A DNA stretch of 64,000 nt from Melanopsichium pennsylvanicum (GCA_900208305.1 OAPG01000001.1:2232001-2296000), one strand, 5' to 3'. Shown: positions 53,675 through 64,000, counted from the first letter of the stretch. Notes: generated by a model not told the origin, from the letters alone. Program-made: numbers and translations.

Positions 53675-54743
53675 AAGGGCAAGGCCCCCTCTACCACATA
53701 ATAAAGACGGGGAGCAACTCAGGGAGACAGTACAGAAAATGTGCGCGATGGGGATCTAGCACCCAAAATCTTTTGACTTGGTTAGGCACAGAATCAACAA
53801 CGCCAGTGCAAAGCGGATAGACTTTGTACACTTTGTACGCATCCGTACCGATTGCGTTTTCAGGAAGCGGCAAAGGAGGGCCTCTGCAGTAACTTTGCCA
53901 ATGCGTTCTAGATGCCACAAGACGACGTTGAATATGCGATCGGGACTGCCGAAGCACACAGATGCCTGTTGCGATTTCGGAATGATGCCGTGCTATGAGC
54001 TCGGTAAATTTAACCACAGGCGGCTATAAGACATCGGCATGTCCTTGTGTGAGGGGAAAGAAAGTGTCGGATCACAGCGCGTGATGGATATGCATTTTGA
54101 GTGTATGGTGTCTATCCGGCAGGCAGTCACAGAGCTGGTAGTGGGATTTCGGTCTGAATTTGGCAAGTCAAGCTGGATGCGATGAGATAAAAAGAAATGG
54201 GCGAGTTCTTAGTGGCTGGTTGCAGCGAAATCAACAGGCAGATTAACCGCTAAAATATCGCTTTCTTGCTTAGTTATGGCTGGGCAAAAAGAACGCGGAG
54301 CAGTGTGTGGCATTTGCAGCAATTTCAGCCGACACGCTGAACCAGCACCTTCCGCGCTCTCTTTGGGGACTAGGTTCAGCTGTGACTACAGTGTGCACTT
54401 GATTGACCCCTCCACTGCTCATTCGCAAAACACCTACATCCTTGGCTTCTCGTCCCTTGTCGCACTTTCTCCGACTCCTCTGCGACAAATTCAGCCGCAT
54501 CATCTCAGCCCTACAATATCATAGGAGCTTGCGCTAGAGAAGGCAGTGGAAGCTGCTTGAAAGCCATTCACAACACGACGAGACATACAGGCTTATCAGT
54601 TCAGCACCGTAATTACTCAAGCACTTCTTCAGATCGCGCACTGTCATCGCTTCATAACACCCGCTAAATTTTCTGGTTAGCTGGGTATATGACTACCGAC
54701 TTCTTTCCTTTCCTTCAGTAAACGTCAACGTGGTCAGCTCAAC
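53675..54743. other. Intergenic region upstream of the Tco89-like gene
   Basis: About 1.1 kb without a recognisable gene. The last part should be the promoter of the gene at 54744. Confidence 0.5.
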
Positions 54744-57341
54744 ATGGCGGCCACGTCGCGACGCCGTTCGTCGCACGGCCTCAACTCGTCCGGCTCGTCC
54801 ACACAGCTCACTCGCAGAGGTTCTTCCTCAAGACTCGGCGGCGCTCGTGGTCGCTTCGATCCAAGCCTGATGATGTCTACTAATGCTGCATCTTCTGGCC
54901 ACGCAAGCCGCGACAGAGCACCCGGCGAAGCACAAAATGCCGACCAAGATGACACTGCAGCTCATGATGAGGTCGCTACGCGCCGAAACAAGTCCACAGA
55001 CCGCCTGCAACGCTCCCGAGGCAGCAGCACGCATCTCAGCAATAAGCGCTCCAAGTCTTTCACACACCTCGGCATGACCGTTGACGACGCGAATAGTGGC
55101 AGGCGACGCAGAGGGGCAACCAGAAAGGCCAAGAACCACCCTCTCCAAGCTAAAGACGGCTGGTCCAGCGCGAGCGCCGAAAATACACCAAACGTCCACA
55201 GCGCCGAGGATTCTCCGTCCAGCAGCCCGGCAGACGAGGGCCTTGTGCTCGGCATCAAGAAGCGTCCAGCCAATCTGAGGCAGACTTCTACCAGCGGCAC
55301 GCTTCCTGTGCACAAGCAGGAGTCGTTCCCAAAGCCACCTGATACACCCAGAGCAAGCGCCCAGAGACTTGAGCCAGAGCACAAGCACGGCATCTCGCAG
55401 CGCACCTCGGCTCAAGCTGAGGCTGGCGGATCGTCTGATGCAGCGGCCTCTGCTTCTGGATCAGGCTCGTTCAAGCACCCGCAAGTACCGGCCCATCTGG
55501 CACGAGAGGACACTTCGAGGACACTTGTCAACCAAGACACAACCGACGTACAAGAGACCCGGACGCCCTTGCGGCCTGCCTCGCAACAGCAAACGGCACC
55601 AGCCGCGCCAGAAGTAACAACCCTCGACCGCAGCATGTCCTCCCTAAAGCTTGAGACATCAACTTCATCGGAAAAAGCTCCATCGCGAACCGGATCTGCA
55701 CTAACGCTTGACCCTGTCAGCGGCACGCGCCATCACCGCGTCTCCTCCAGCGCTTCGAATCGTACGCTACGCTCGTCTATGCCTCTGGGATCGTCACCAT
55801 CTTCAATCCGATCCAGATCCTCTATTCTGTCGAGCCGCTTCCCGCTGTTCACAGAACGGGCTCAAGCCGCAGCTCCGCCCATGTTGGACACGCACAATGC
55901 GCTCGCAGGTCGACTGGGTGCTCGACACGAAGACCGCGGCGATATGCTGGTACCTTTGGCAGGTCCAGGTCGCTCTGATGCAAGTGCCAGTACCTTGACC
56001 TCAAGCACCAGTGCCCCTGTTGGCCTTGACCAACTACCGCATGGCTCTCTCGACAGCCGCTCCAACACTCTAAGCAAGGGCAAGGGCGTGCAATCGAACG
56101 TCGGCACCCCTTCGTCTCTGTCGCCTGCCAACCAATCCGCCAGCGGCACAATGGGATATGGCTCGCAGCAGCGACCAGCAAAGGACACAGTCAGCGATCG
56201 TCGCAGAACTGCAAGCACTCAGAGTCTCACCGCAGCAGACGCCGCCAAGCTCGCCGCTAAGCTGCGCCTCGCACGCGACTCGATGAACGATTATGGGCAT
56301 GGCGGCTACGGCCCGGCACAGCGAGGTGCTCAGGGATACAATCCAAGCCTGGACAAGTACAAGAAGCCCGTAGTATCAACATTCGTCAAAGATGCGGCCA
56401 CCGAAACGCCGCAGGCAATCGAAGTGCAGGCCAGCTCGGTGTACTCCAAGCTCTTTGCGCAGGCGCACGACAGTCAGGGCGGCGAGAATGCTGGTAAGCG
56501 AATGATTCGCTACGTGATGGGATATGGCATCAGCGGTCCACCGATCGAAAAGAGCCTTCTGTCAGATGCGTTGCTTGGCCCGAGCCTGGATATGGCTGAC
56601 TTTGAGTCGAGCTGGGCCCCTGCACTGGCTCATGCTGCTGGTCTGGGGGCAGCCGTTCCGCCACCGGTTCAGACCGAGTACGGCCTGGTAACAGCTGAAG
56701 CACCAGCTGCAGCAGGCGGTCCCAACTCGACCCCACTCCATCTCATCCACGGACTCACCACCATCTCGCCCGACCCCTTCCCTCTCGATCCAACCGACGT
56801 GCCCGCGCTTCAAGAAGACGCAGATGTGTTTGAAAGCCAACCAGTGTCGCAACTCTCGCAAGCACCTATCCAACTTGTCGATCCAGGTCTCATTCGTGCA
56901 ATTGCCATCACCACCCACGCCATCGCTATCCACCGCTCGCACATTGTTACGCGCCGCTACGCTGATCCCATGCGCGAAGGGTTGGAACGTGTGGTTCGCT
57001 CATCTGGCCGCTACGTGGCTGTTGCCAAAACCAATGCTGCTATCACGGCCCCGAACTCACCCCAGGTGAGCTCCAGGTGGGGCCGAAAGACTGCGCCTAA
57101 CAGCCCTGTTGGATCGCGGAATGACGGAAGTAAAAGGCCAGGTTTTCAGAGGAGGAACACTAGCGACATAGCCAACAGCCACCATGCACACAACGGGCTA
57201 GGGCACGGTACAAGTGCGAATTCGACGTTGTACAATTTGGTGGATGCGGCGGAACATCCGGTGAGGAGTTTGAAGCGAGTATGGAGCGGAGGCGTTGCAA
57301 GGGGTGGGCTGGTGGCATTGACGAGCACTCAGGAGGAGTAA
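54744..57341 (+). CDS. Large Ser-rich protein, possible TORC1 subunit Tco89
   Basis: Single exon of 865 aa (start AACATGGCGG). Most of it is disordered and rich in Ser, Thr and Arg. Repeated RxSS blocks near the N-terminus (HGLNSSGSSTQLTRRGSSSR, later GSSTHLSNKRSKSFTHLGMT) resemble those of fungal Tco89. TASTQSLTAADAAKLAAKLR (about 490) may match the conserved QxKLxLxR helix. AIAIHRSHIVTRRYADPMRE followed by GLERV (about 725-750) resembles the yeast block with Tyr-x-x-Val-Lys-Arg and Asn-Pro. A middle segment (KRMIRYVMGYGISGPPIEK) looks folded. Tco89 is a fungal TORC1 component at the vacuole. The identification rests on weak motif similarity; otherwise this is a conserved-looking unknown. 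Confidence 0.7.
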   Translation: MAATSRRRSSHGLNSSGSSTQLTRRGSSSRLGGARGRFDPSLMMSTNAASSGHASRDRAPGEAQNADQDDTAAHDEVATRRNKSTDRLQRSRGSSTHLSNKRSKSFTHLGMTVDDANSGRRRRGATRKAKNHPLQAKDGWSSASAENTPNVHSAEDSPSSSPADEGLVLGIKKRPANLRQTSTSGTLPVHKQESFPKPPDTPRASAQRLEPEHKHGISQRTSAQAEAGGSSDAAASASGSGSFKHPQVPAHLAREDTSRTLVNQDTTDVQETRTPLRPASQQQTAPAAPEVTTLDRSMSSLKLETSTSSEKAPSRTGSALTLDPVSGTRHHRVSSSASNRTLRSSMPLGSSPSSIRSRSSILSSRFPLFTERAQAAAPPMLDTHNALAGRLGARHEDRGDMLVPLAGPGRSDASASTLTSSTSAPVGLDQLPHGSLDSRSNTLSKGKGVQSNVGTPSSLSPANQSASGTMGYGSQQRPAKDTVSDRRRTASTQSLTAADAAKLAAKLRLARDSMNDYGHGGYGPAQRGAQGYNPSLDKYKKPVVSTFVKDAATETPQAIEVQASSVYSKLFAQAHDSQGGENAGKRMIRYVMGYGISGPPIEKSLLSDALLGPSLDMADFESSWAPALAHAAGLGAAVPPPVQTEYGLVTAEAPAAAGGPNSTPLHLIHGLTTISPDPFPLDPTDVPALQEDADVFESQPVSQLSQAPIQLVDPGLIRAIAITTHAIAIHRSHIVTRRYADPMREGLERVVRSSGRYVAVAKTNAAITAPNSPQVSSRWGRKTAPNSPVGSRNDGSKRPGFQRRNTSDIANSHHAHNGLGHGTSANSTLYNLVDAAEHPVRSLKRVWSGGVARGGLVALTSTQEE

Positions 57342-59923
57342 TTTCGTTATGCTTTGGCACGTTCTGAGACATTTCTGCACGCTACCTTGTATTATTCTCA
57401 ACAGTATCTTTATCGAGCTCAGGTCTTTTTTGTACGTAGAGGTCACGTAAATTCATGATTACAATATCAGGTATAGCAAATTGATAGTATTCCTGCGATT
57501 GTTACTATTGTTGTTGTTGTCGTTGTTGTTGTTGTTGTGCGGTGAACAGCGTTTGAAAGATGACGCCGGATTGACAAGGTGGGAGAATTGATGGGACGGT
57601 TTGTGTAAAGTCGCAGGTTCGCAGTGTTGGTTTCTGCGCCGGGGCACAAAGATCTATCGACTGTGCAGCAAGATCTCAAAGCTGAGGGAAGGGTTAGCCA
57701 AGGTGCGTGTTGAGGCAAGAGATTGGAAAGATTCTGTGTGCATTAGAAAGCCTGTTTTGGTGCTAGGGAAGCGGGAAGTGTACGAAGCAGTGCATTTGCA
57801 AGCACGGCAAGTGCTCAACTGAACAACAGTAACTTATTCAGTGGAATAAGAATGCACGAATCGAGACCAATAAAAATTTGCATGATAGAGGCGTGAAGAG
57901 GAGAGGCGGATTTATGCGTTTGCTCTGATGGCTTTCAAAATCAAAAGAAAGTAATTGATCTATTCGATTGAGGGATGGTCACACAGTATACTTTTGAGAA
58001 GTTGGAGGACGACTAACTGCACAATGACTGCGTACAGTGATTTCAGCTCTGCATAGCTTGAACTGCGACTAGGTACAATAGTGATGACCATGATGGGTTA
58101 AAGGAAAGTTTACCCTCCCTCACAACAGATCAAACTCACGCTTTAGACTCGGCGTCGCTCGGACGATTCATAAAAACTCGTCCGATTCGCTCTAAATGTT
58201 GGTTTCAGGGGCACAAAGATATTTCAAAGAACACCCTGTCCAAGGCACGGTTCTTTCACAGCGTACAAAATAGTTGCGGTATGGGCAGAAGAGGGCTCGG
58301 TCAAGGGTGAAAGAAAGGGGTATATAGTCCAGCCTCGTGACAAAGAACCAACTAAATGGAGTGGAGGATGCTCGCTTACGGCTCAGTGTTGCTCGCTGAG
58401 AAAGACTGGCTTGGTAGGATTCTTGGCTCGTCTCGGCATCAGCCAACTACAGCAAATCAAAAGCATCTTGTTGGAATCTTGGAAAGTCATTTTAGCACAG
58501 CTTTCAAACCAAATCAAAGCAGCAAGAACGAACGCAGCAAGAACGCAGCAAGTGTTGGGCCAAGACTGATAGAGTGTGAGGCGACCTTTCCGTGCGAAAT
58601 TTGTATCGATACCGCTGTCGATACCTTTTACCAACAACTTGCTCGCGAGCCGGGATGGACAGAGAGCCGATACGCCACTCATTCGATCTGGGGCGGGTGC
58701 GTGGGTACAGCGGCAATCCTTCTTTTTCTTTTCGTGTCTCGAGACAGTCACGTGAGTACTATTTTTTTTTCCCCTTACGGTAACCCCGCGTTTCAAGGGT
58801 CTCCTACTCTATATTGGCTTGAAAGACGTCGCTCCGACTTTGACTGGAATTTTGCAGCTTCGCTACTTAAATTTTGTTTTGCATATTCTTCAAACAAGCT
58901 GACTGTGTGGGTGTGACATAATGGCCCTACGCAGCCTAGCTTGAATACAGTAATTTACCATCAGAAAGTGGGTCTAAGTTACTGTATCGTCTGGCTGATC
59001 TCGGCGCTCTTGCTCCTGTGTGTGTCGCACATACTGACTGTACTGTAGGTCTTCTCAAACTGCCAAAAAATCGGTCGGTTGATCAATTCTATGCCTGTCC
59101 CGTCTCATGCTGCTCGTCTTTGCTAGTACTGTGCTACAGTCTAGAGATGTAATGTTCGATGCAGCAAGGAACACCTACTGTACAGTACAGTATTTACGGC
59201 TTATACCAGCCACGCTGCACATCATCGCTCGCTATATCTTACAAGTACAACCCACTTTATCAATGCAGCTCTGCACAATCGGACCCACATAAAGACATGC
59301 AACCGTCGGTGGGGTTTGTAAAAATCGCGACAAGGCAGAAAAAGGTTTCACTTATCGTGCCGAGCTGTTGGAGAGCGCTGCTTCCCCGTCCCGTGGTAGG
59401 ACCTTACTTCCGTCCCTCGACCTCGTCTTTGCCCTATGCCGCCTTGCTGCGGTCCAACCCACAATCCAACACAGCGGGCCACGAGCACCTTTTCTTTCAA
59501 ATACCGTAATGCATACAGTATACTGTAAATTTTCTGTACTCTATACTGTACGTTGTAGGATCTATGCCCTTGATCCTGTGCCTCGGGCCATTTGGATCGT
59601 CCCGCCCACTTCATCGCCGCCAAGAAGGTGCACAACCTCGTTTCATAACTCTGAAGCCTTGTGCAAAAAGCGAGCCTGTGAATGGTCGAGAAGAGTTGCC
59701 TCTATGCTGCACGCTGCGGGGCGCTATGGTGCGCTCTGGTACAGTGCGAGACAGCATGGTGCCACTGAATGCACAGAGAAAAATCTGGCTCGATCGGCAC
59801 ATAAAAAATACCCTTCTTGCTTCGTCTCACCTCCAATAATCGTTCCCTTCCTCCTTCCCTCACCTCACCTCTCCTTGCCAAACCTCACCTAACCTCATTA
59901 CTTGGTGCTAGGCCAGAAACAAA
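57342..59923. other. Intergenic region with TACTGTA/TACAGTA clusters
   Basis: About 2.6 kb. A (TTG)n tract lies at 57507-57538. TACAGTA or TACTGTA occurs at 58946, 58980, 59041, 59176-59192 (three overlapping copies), 59514, 59521 and 59544. A frame of 186 codons at 58356-58916, preceded by a TATATAG, has no known motif and is not called. The last 100 bases are the pyrimidine-rich leader of the next gene. Confidence 0.5.
57507..57538. repeat. (TTG)n microsatellite
   Basis: About ten TTG units with one interruption, downstream of the Tco89-like gene. Confidence 0.88.
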
Positions 59924-60802
59924 ATGCGTGCAGTTACCACCATCACCGTCGCCGCAGCCGCCGCCTTTGCAGGCTTTGCAGGCTTTGCAGCCCCCGCAGC
60001 TGCCCAGATCGACGCTTCGCTCGTCACAGGTCTCTCCTCCGGCTGCGCTTCTAGCCTTGTTGGTCTCGTTACCAACTCGAACATCTCTTCCTGCCTCGCC
60101 CTCGCTTCTGCGGTCGGTGCCTTGACCTCGGCCGGCAACGCATCGATCGTGCCCGGCTTGAACAATTACCTCTCGAACAACATTTGCGCTTCGGGTAAGA
60201 GCCCATGCACTTCTTCACAGCTTTCTGCCGCCAACAGTACCCTTGTTCAGTCTTGTGGCTCCGACCTTGCGTCGAACAACGGCCAGAACATCGCCGCATT
60301 GGTCTACTACTTTATCAACTCTTACGACAAGCTTCGCAATGCTGCTTGCTTGCAGAACTCCAAGGGTGAATCATGCCTGGTTGAAGATATGTACGCTCTT
60401 CAGAATGCTACCAACGTGCCCTTAAGTTTTACCAGCATTCAGAGCGTGATTTCAAACCAGACATCCCAGCAGCAGGCTCTCACGGCACTGAGTGTCAACA
60501 AGACCGTTTTTTGTACCGACTGCACCCACGGCCTGTATACTACCTTGTTCCCCACCAACAGCAACCAGCAAGTCGCAGGTGCCGTGAGCCAGACTTGTAA
60601 CTCTTCGTTCACCGACGGCAAGGTGCCCACCACTCTCAAGCAGACTGCTACTGTTAACTCGACATCCGCGTCCGCGTCCAGCCCGAGCAACAGCGTAAGC
60701 AGCAGCAGCGGTCGCAACGTCGCTGCCAGCTTCAACACTGGTGCTGTCGCCGCGTTTGGTAGTGTCTTGGCTGCCGTTGCTGCTGGCTTCGCTCTCTTCT
60801 GA
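59924..60802 (+). CDS. Secreted, probably GPI-anchored Cys-containing cell-surface protein
   Basis: 292 aa from ATG in context AAAATGC. The signal peptide is Ala-rich and ends near AAPAAAQ (about 28). The mature part (29-235) has about ten Cys in spaced pairs (SGCASSL, SSCLAL, NICAS, SPCTSS, QSCGSD, AACLQ, ESCLVE, FCTDC, QTCNSS) and several N-glycosylation sites. A Ser/Thr-rich stalk (about 236-265) precedes small residues (SSSSGRN) and a hydrophobic C-terminus (AVAAFGSVLAAVAAGFALF) without a charged tail, which is the GPI-attachment pattern. The repeated CxxxLxxLxxxSNxSSC style resembles a fungal family of surface proteins of unknown role. In a plant pathogen it might act in adhesion or at the host interface, but nothing here proves that. 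Confidence 0.8.
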   Translation: MRAVTTITVAAAAAFAGFAGFAAPAAAQIDASLVTGLSSGCASSLVGLVTNSNISSCLALASAVGALTSAGNASIVPGLNNYLSNNICASGKSPCTSSQLSAANSTLVQSCGSDLASNNGQNIAALVYYFINSYDKLRNAACLQNSKGESCLVEDMYALQNATNVPLSFTSIQSVISNQTSQQQALTALSVNKTVFCTDCTHGLYTTLFPTNSNQQVAGAVSQTCNSSFTDGKVPTTLKQTATVNSTSASASSPSNSVSSSSGRNVAASFNTGAVAAFGSVLAAVAAGFALF

Positions 60803-61691
60803 GCAAATGTTTTTCTTTTCTCTTTTTTCTCATTCATGATGTGCTCGTGCGAGCCCTAATGTATGTGCGCAGGGATCAAATTTGGCTCCATGCCAATTAC
60901 TACTGTTCTACTCTCACACACACTCTCTTTATTTTGTGTTTGAAAGAAGCAAGCGCTGTGGCGAGGTGAGGAGACCAAGAGACGAGGTAGTACATGTTGA
61001 CATGAGCGAGCAGAGTGACATGCCTACCGTCCATCAGAGCACGATCCCGATCTTTGACAGCTGAAGCGATCTCCCCGATGCATTATGGGAGCGGGCACGC
61101 TCCGATTGTTTTGTTCTAGACCCCTATCTCGGAAGGTGTATGTGTTTACTCCGTTCCTGGCGGTGTATGTGTGTGTGCACTTAATGCATCAAACTTGTGC
61201 AAATGCGAACGAGATGCCCAGACCGTGAGTGTGACCTTTCGTTGCTTGCGTGTAAGTTTGGGCTAAACTGAATGACAATTCTGAAAACGTTGTGGCTCTT
61301 TGAGCCTTTGAAAGCGCTTTGTGAAAGGGGACGTTTGCATGTTAGCACGCCATTCTGGGGATTCTGAGACCAACACCTGTCTGCGGCATCCTTAAACCAT
61401 CACAATCACAATCACGATCACAAACACAAACACAATCACAATCACACTCACAATCACAATCACAATCACAATCACAATCACAGTCCACCTGACCGTTTTC
61501 TGAGCTTGACTCGCTTCTACACTGCACATCGCACATGAAAAAGAATTCATTGTGACACAAAATTCGTTTTGTTCGGATTGGACCATCAAGCAAGGCCGTC
61601 ATACTATAACACCATTCTGTTCATCTCCATCACAAATTCGTAAGACTTTCAGACCAAGAATGATTACGCTGCAATCAGCGCAGATCCAATC
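60803..61691. other. Intergenic region between the GPI protein and the BAR gene
   Basis: Contains the 3' region of the GPI-protein gene and, at 61399-61482, an (AATCAC)n tract about 210 bases before the next ATG. No gene was seen. Confidence 0.55.
61399..61482. repeat. (CAATCA)n imperfect hexanucleotide repeat
   Basis: About 14 copies of a 6-base unit with a few substitutions, in the probable promoter of the BAR-domain gene. Confidence 0.9.
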
Positions 61692-64000
61692 ATGAGCATA
61701 CATGCTCAAATCGCAACTATGCCCAACAGTGCATCACTAGCCCACAACACAACTGCGCACCATCATCACAACACCTCCAAGCTTGCAGATCCTTCCACAG
61801 CCTCTTTTGCTTTTCAGATACCAGGTCATGCTATCTACATGGCCAATCCGCAACGACTTGCGGTGCTCTCCCTCAATATTAATGCTACTACCACCATCAC
61901 AACCTCTCGAGCTGTTCCAACCGATCAACAAGTACTACCTCCACCACAGCTACTGTCTCCGCGACAGCCTGTATCTCCACTTGCAAGCTCTATCCATCCT
62001 CCATCACCTAACGCCTATCGCCGCACTTCTGCGTCCAAAACCCACTCTCCTCACCCACCACCGTCATCCTTCATTCCTTCCTTCAGGTCGTCCTCACGCA
62101 CCAGACCGCTCAGCCTTGACTTTGGACAAAAGGCCCGAGATGCTCTCACCGAATTCGGTCGTCTCGCGAGCCGCAGGACGAGCGCTATGGAAAGAGCGAA
62201 TGGCGCCGAAACCCTAGCTCGTGTAGCAAACGGTCTCAATGCAAATGCCTCCTCCTCATCCAGTGGTCACGCTCGACGTGCATCGCTGCAACCTTACACT
62301 GATCACCAACAAAGTGCTCCCCTGTTCTCGAGTCTGGTAGACGACTCCTCACATCTGCATCTCGCGTCGGGTGACGCTGTTGTGTTGCGATCTAGCTCGA
62401 CGTGCAACTTTGACCTCACACCACATCGTGATCCACGCTTCAACTCTCAGGTGGTCCCACTCGGCATTCAGAGCATCGTTCGCTCGGACGCCACCCCATC
62501 TCAGCCCGCTCCCATCGAGTTTGTTTCAGAACCCGCATCGGCATTGGCATCGGCATCGGCAGCTGCGTCTGCTCCCAATACGCTAGACCCATCGCAATTG
62601 CTTCTCAAAGTACGTCCCCCCGCTGAGCTCGCACGTCACTCGTGGTCCAAATCAGCTTCTTTTCTCACAGCCAACAATGCTAATCAGTACGACACTTTGG
62701 AAAGTCATGCCGTCACGCTCCGCTTTCGATTGCGACTTTGTGGATCAGGCACCACTCCAACTTCGCCCTCCTTTTCGCGCGCCAACGGTATGAATACATC
62801 AAGCCCCGACCAAGGTCTCGGTCAAGTCCTCTTCCTCTCCGCTGCATCACCACAGAAGCTCGCCGAGGCAATCAATTCTCCGCAATCCACCATAGCGACA
62901 GCAGAGTTAGCGTCGCTCGAGGGCATCTCACGCGTCCAAGTGGTGTCTGCCAGTGATGCAGTCACAACCACAGTAGCACGTGGTCCTCGTGATTGTGATT
63001 TCGATTGGACCTGGAAGTCGATCGACCGCTCAGCTTCGAGCAACGGTTCCCGATGCTGCTGCGCGTTCGTCGAAATGCGTCCTGAGCGCAACACAGCAAC
63101 CGTTCTCGCAGCAATGTCGGTCCACATTGAGATGCCTCTGCCCCTTGCAGCACATAGCAGCTTGCTTGCCTCCGCCAATGTCTCGACACCATCGAAACGA
63201 GGCATGTCGCGAGCCGACTCGCTGTCCCTCTTCGCTGCGCTCAATCTCGATCAAGATCTATCGTCTCCTCGCAGCGAGTCAGCTACGCTGGGCTCGAATG
63301 CTCGCGCTGTCTCAGGAGCAATCGATCCGTCTTCATCCCAAAATGGTCAACAATTGCTGCACGACGTCGATCCTATTCATATGCTCATCGATCGCACAGA
63401 ATTGTCCCTCGAAGATCTCGTCAATGATTCGCCCATCTTCCGCGCTGCTGTTGGCAATCTCGAACGCAGAACCGCTTCCATGAAGCGAAGCTCCAAAGCC
63501 GTGCTTAAGGCTGCTCAGGAGGCTCGACTACGCATTCTCAAGCTCGTCGAAGCCGAGGACGCCATGGATTTAGCGTTCGATGGGCTCGTCGGCATGGCTC
63601 CCGAGACGCTCGGTCGCTTGCAAGACCAGTTCCTGCGCCAGGCACGAGCCAGGATCGCGCAGCACCGCAGAGAGCAAGCGGACGTCATCGAAACATGCCT
63701 CGAACGACCACTGAGCCAAATTGCCGAGCTCTGCCGCGTCGCACAAGAAGGCTTCAAGCTTTTCGAAGCCGAATCAAAGACGTACTATTCGCAAACCCAA
63801 AAGTGGCTCGCCAATCGTTCAAATGCAGATATAGCGCCTTTTGCTTCAGGATACGATGACGCTCCGTCATCGATGGCGCTTAAACAGGATCGATCCGATG
63901 AGAAGCAAAAGCTGCGCGAACTTCGCTTCGAGCAAGCACGGTTGGACCTGTATGCTATGCTCCAAAGATTGCACGGCGGAAGAGCCGAAGCACATCTTGC
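61692..64000 (+). CDS. BAR-domain protein, ArfGAP (ACAP)-like, 3' end outside the window
   Basis: A frame open from the ATG at 61692 to the last base (769 codons), preceded by an in-frame TAA, so the start is the first possible ATG. The first 200 residues are low-complexity. A beta-rich part with repeated short strands follows (about 205-500). At about 560-760 there is a long charged helical region starting LSLEDLVNDSPIFRAAVGNL. The DSPxFRxxxxxLE signature and the later QFLRQARARIAQHRREQADV fit the BAR domain of ACAP-type Arf GTPase-activating proteins, whose PH and zinc-finger ArfGAP domains would lie downstream. Such proteins bind curved membranes and switch off Arf GTPases. BAR is likely; ArfGAP is inference because that part is missing. 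Confidence 0.7.
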   Translation, partial: MSIHAQIATMPNSASLAHNTTAHHHHNTSKLADPSTASFAFQIPGHAIYMANPQRLAVLSLNINATTTITTSRAVPTDQQVLPPPQLLSPRQPVSPLASSIHPPSPNAYRRTSASKTHSPHPPPSSFIPSFRSSSRTRPLSLDFGQKARDALTEFGRLASRRTSAMERANGAETLARVANGLNANASSSSSGHARRASLQPYTDHQQSAPLFSSLVDDSSHLHLASGDAVVLRSSSTCNFDLTPHRDPRFNSQVVPLGIQSIVRSDATPSQPAPIEFVSEPASALASASAAASAPNTLDPSQLLLKVRPPAELARHSWSKSASFLTANNANQYDTLESHAVTLRFRLRLCGSGTTPTSPSFSRANGMNTSSPDQGLGQVLFLSAASPQKLAEAINSPQSTIATAELASLEGISRVQVVSASDAVTTTVARGPRDCDFDWTWKSIDRSASSNGSRCCCAFVEMRPERNTATVLAAMSVHIEMPLPLAAHSSLLASANVSTPSKRGMSRADSLSLFAALNLDQDLSSPRSESATLGSNARAVSGAIDPSSSQNGQQLLHDVDPIHMLIDRTELSLEDLVNDSPIFRAAVGNLERRTASMKRSSKAVLKAAQEARLRILKLVEAEDAMDLAFDGLVGMAPETLGRLQDQFLRQARARIAQHRREQADVIETCLERPLSQIAELCRVAQEGFKLFEAESKTYYSQTQKWLANRSNADIAPFASGYDDAPSSMALKQDRSDEKQKLRELRFEQARLDLYAMLQRLHGGRAEAHL

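Noticed and set aside
58356..58916. A 186-codon plus-strand frame with AAAATGG context and a TATATAG about 35 bases upstream
   Set aside because: The start context is attractive, but the protein has no known motif and only one weak hydrophobic stretch. Without transcript evidence I do not call it.

Overview
This is nuclear DNA from a fungus, most likely a smut (Ustilaginomycetes, close to Ustilago or Sporisorium). Most genes are single-exon with GC-rich codons. The few introns have GTAAGT-type donors. There is a trifunctional TRP gene of the fungal type, a membrane-anchored glyoxal oxidase like Glo1 of U. maydis, and a glycine/glutamine-rich single-RRM protein like smut Grp1. Intergenic DNA is rich in microsatellites. 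No transposon ORF, rRNA, convincing tRNA or CRISPR array was seen.

Layout: a Ran1-like protein kinase (705-2978, +), a 4.2 kb gene-free stretch, an unidentified protein (7186-8043, -), an OTUD3-like deubiquitinase with a large insert in its catalytic domain (8600-10408, -), an MFS sugar transporter (13286-14956, +), importin beta (15858-18491, +), trifunctional TRP1 (19357-21873, -), mitochondrial cytochrome c peroxidase (22889-24088, -) and a Sec24C/D-type COPII subunit (25441-28983, +). Next come a fusion of a Shb17-like phosphatase with thymidylate synthase (29494-31170, +), RACK1 (31926-33974, -) and ribosomal protein uL11/RPL12 (34814-36136, +). Then an AT-rich orphan ORF (36791-37642, -), glyoxal oxidase (39213-41756, -), a 5.7 kb gene-poor stretch, a Grp1-like RNA-binding protein with alternative 3' exons (47416-48568, +), an unidentified Ser-rich protein (49780-50439, -), a four-exon gene with weak Rec114 resemblance (52042-53674, +), a Tco89-like Ser-rich protein (54744-57341, +), a secreted GPI-type protein (59924-60802, +) and a BAR-domain, ArfGAP-like gene cut by the window end (61692-64000, +).

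The most notable items are these. (1) An in-frame fusion of a sedoheptulose-bisphosphatase-like enzyme to thymidylate synthase, with an MCB-type ACGCGT box upstream. (2) A RACK1 gene whose ATG is split by a 640-nt intron (AT|G) and whose second intron holds the C/D snoRNA U24, the same host arrangement as yeast ASC1/SNR24. (3) A RACK1/RPL12 head-to-head pair. (4) Grp1-like alternative ends in which each donor site overlaps an in-frame stop. (5) A dispersed TACTGTA/TACAGTA motif concentrated in non-coding DNA.

All calls come from reading the sequence. Family names rest on remembered motifs, not on database searches.
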